Shown: piece by piece, positions 4,663 through 5,709 of the stretch
Layout of the letters: every line of letters starts with the position of its first letter
Numbering within the stretch: the stretch's first letter is position 1
Source of the DNA: an uncultured Holophagaceae bacterium
GTDB lineage: Bacteria > Acidobacteriota > Holophagae > Holophagales > Holophagaceae
Length of the DNA stretch: 5,709 bases
Assembly: GCA_903876615.1 (NCBI GenBank)
Contig: CAIRAS010000198.1
Span: forward strand, 1-5,709
Direction: 5' to 3'
Program-made: the position numbers and the translations under genes
The notes under the pieces: generated by a model
What the model was told of the DNA's origin: nothing
What the model saw: the letters and a program-made list of their open reading frames with translations, nothing else
Database searches by the model: none

Positions 4663-5709
4663 ATGTTCAAGCGTGCTGCAACCAAGCTGTACAACTGGGT
4701 CGCGTTCATGATCATCGTGGGCGCGGTCCTGGGGCACTTCTACCCTGTCGTCGCCGTGAAGATGCAGCCCCTGGCGGACGGCTTCATCGCCCTCATCAAG
4801 ATGCTCATCCCCCCGGTGATCCTCTGCAGCGTCGTGCTGGGGATCGCGGGCTCCGGCAGCATCAAGAAGGCCGGCCGCGTGGGCGGCAAGGCCCTCCTCT
4901 ACTTCGAAGTGGTCAGCACCCTGGCCCTGGTGGTGGGCCTCGTGATGGCCAACGTCTTCGGGCCCGGCCGCAGCTTCCACGCGGACCCCTCCAAGCTCGA
5001 TCCCAAGCTGGTGGCGGGCTACGTGGCTCAGGCCCAGCACATGACCGTCACCGATCACCTGCTGAAGATGATCCCCAAGACCATGTTCAGCGCCTTCACC
5101 GATGGCGACATCCTGCAGGTGCTGCTGATCTCGGTGCTGCTGGGCTTCTCCGTGGCCGCCATGAAGGACGAGTTCAAGCAGCCCCTCATCAAGTTCCTGG
5201 AGAGCGTCAGCAAGATGGTCTTCGGCGTCATGCACCAGATCCTCTACCTCGCCCCCCTGGGCGCCGGCGCCGCCATCGCCTACACCATCGGCAAGTTCGG
5301 CCTGAAGTCCCTGGTGCCCATGGCCCAGCTGATCCTGCTCTTCTACGCCACCTGCGCCATCTTCATCTTCGTGGTGCTGGGTGCGATTGCCCGCCTCGCC
5401 GGCTTCAACATCTTCAAGGTGGTGGGCTACATCAAGAGTGAGCTGCTGCTGGTGCTGGCCACCAGCTCTTCCGAGTCCGCGCTCATCCCCCTCATGGAGA
5501 AGATGGAGAAGCTGGGCCTGTCGAAGTCCATCGTCGGCCTCGTCATCCCCACGGGCTACTCGTTCAATCTGGACGGCACCAACATCTACATGACCCTGGC
5601 CTCGCTGTTCATCGCCCAGGCCCTGGGCATCGAGCTGACCCTGGGCCAGCAGATGGGCATCCTCGTGGTCGCCATGATCACCAGCAAGGGCGCCGCGGGC
5701 GTCACCGGC
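4663..5709 (+). CDS. dctA: DctA-type C4-dicarboxylate:cation symporter (DAACS family), 3' end outside window
   Basis: Inner-membrane secondary transporter importing succinate, fumarate and malate with cations. The window holds 349 residues of an expected ~430, open to the last base. It follows E. coli DctA closely from the start: AVLGHFYPVV, KMQPLADGFIALIKMLIPPVI, GIAGSGSIKKAGRVGGKALLYFEVVST, LAPLGAGAAIAYTIGKFG. The serine-rich re-entrant loop is T267-S-S-S-E-S-A273, the signature PTGYSFNLDGTNIYMT is at 296-311, and SKGAAGVTG is at the cut end. The SSSESA form is typical of DctA as opposed to glutamate carriers. Small differences from E. coli from memory are ALIPLM after the serine motif (ALPRM) and GTN instead of GTS in the NLDG signature. 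ATG 4663 is supported by GGAGG 5 nt upstream. It lies 102 bp after the regulator with no clear terminator between, so it may have its own promoter and also receive read-through. In E. coli DctA also acts as co-sensor of DcuS through a C-terminal helix that is not in view here. Confidence 0.95.
   Translation, partial: MFKRAATKLYNWVAFMIIVGAVLGHFYPVVAVKMQPLADGFIALIKMLIPPVILCSVVLGIAGSGSIKKAGRVGGKALLYFEVVSTLALVVGLVMANVFGPGRSFHADPSKLDPKLVAGYVAQAQHMTVTDHLLKMIPKTMFSAFTDGDILQVLLISVLLGFSVAAMKDEFKQPLIKFLESVSKMVFGVMHQILYLAPLGAGAAIAYTIGKFGLKSLVPMAQLILLFYATCAIFIFVVLGAIARLAGFNIFKVVGYIKSELLLVLATSSSESALIPLMEKMEKLGLSKSIVGLVIPTGYSFNLDGTNIYMTLASLFIAQALGIELTLGQQMGILVVAMITSKGAAGVTG

Noticed and set aside
3378..5441. 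Very long plus-strand open frame crossing kinase, regulator and transporter
   Set aside because: It is a GC-driven shadow: rich in Arg, Pro, Gly and Ala with no domain, while the other frame in each part gives textbook kinase, regulator and symporter motifs.

Overview
The window is very GC-rich and shows the strong G/C third-position preference of a high-GC bacterium. The DcuS-type sensor with a periplasmic domain and the DctA-type symporter suggest a Gram-negative host. The overall style would fit Acidobacteriota of the Holophaga/Geothrix type, but that placement is an impression from composition and protein style, not something the sequence proves; a proteobacterial host is not excluded. 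No rRNA, tRNA, CRISPR array or intact insertion sequence is visible.

Left part (1-601): remains of defence-type genes. The window opens inside the C-terminus of a DUF6088/AbiEi-like antitoxin-type protein, ending at 162. Directly after its stop codon lies the C-terminal domain of a type I restriction endonuclease subunit (HsdR) with no helicase or nuclease part. A fragment joined this tightly to an unrelated gene end looks like a recombination or deletion scar in an accessory region. The 94 bases that follow (602-695) hold nothing I recognise.

Middle part (696-1607): a small orphan protein of 84 residues on the minus strand and a divergent GNAT acetyltransferase. They are separated by 165 bp containing an imperfect inverted repeat.

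Right part (1712-5709): a co-directional C4-dicarboxylate sensing and uptake module. In order it encodes a 170-residue membrane-anchored protein of unknown function, a DcuS/CitA-family sensor histidine kinase, a CitB/DcuR-family response regulator whose start overlaps the kinase stop (ATGA), and a DctA-type dicarboxylate:cation symporter cut by the window end. The periplasmic sensor domain keeps the R-x-x-H and R-x-F residues associated with C4-dicarboxylate binding in DcuS. The likely circuit is that external fumarate, succinate or malate activates the kinase, the regulator is phosphorylated, and dctA is induced. The 102-bp gap before dctA is locally AT-rich. It carries short direct repeats that could be regulator sites and an 8-bp perfect inverted repeat whose right arm contains the dctA ribosome binding site.

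The most interesting points are the possible RBS-masking hairpin of dctA and the unknown membrane protein, which occupies the gene position of the co-sensor DctB in the Bacillus subtilis dctB-dctS-dctR-dctP cluster. The HsdR fragment fused to the antitoxin gene end comes next. I do not see a clearly new multi-gene system.
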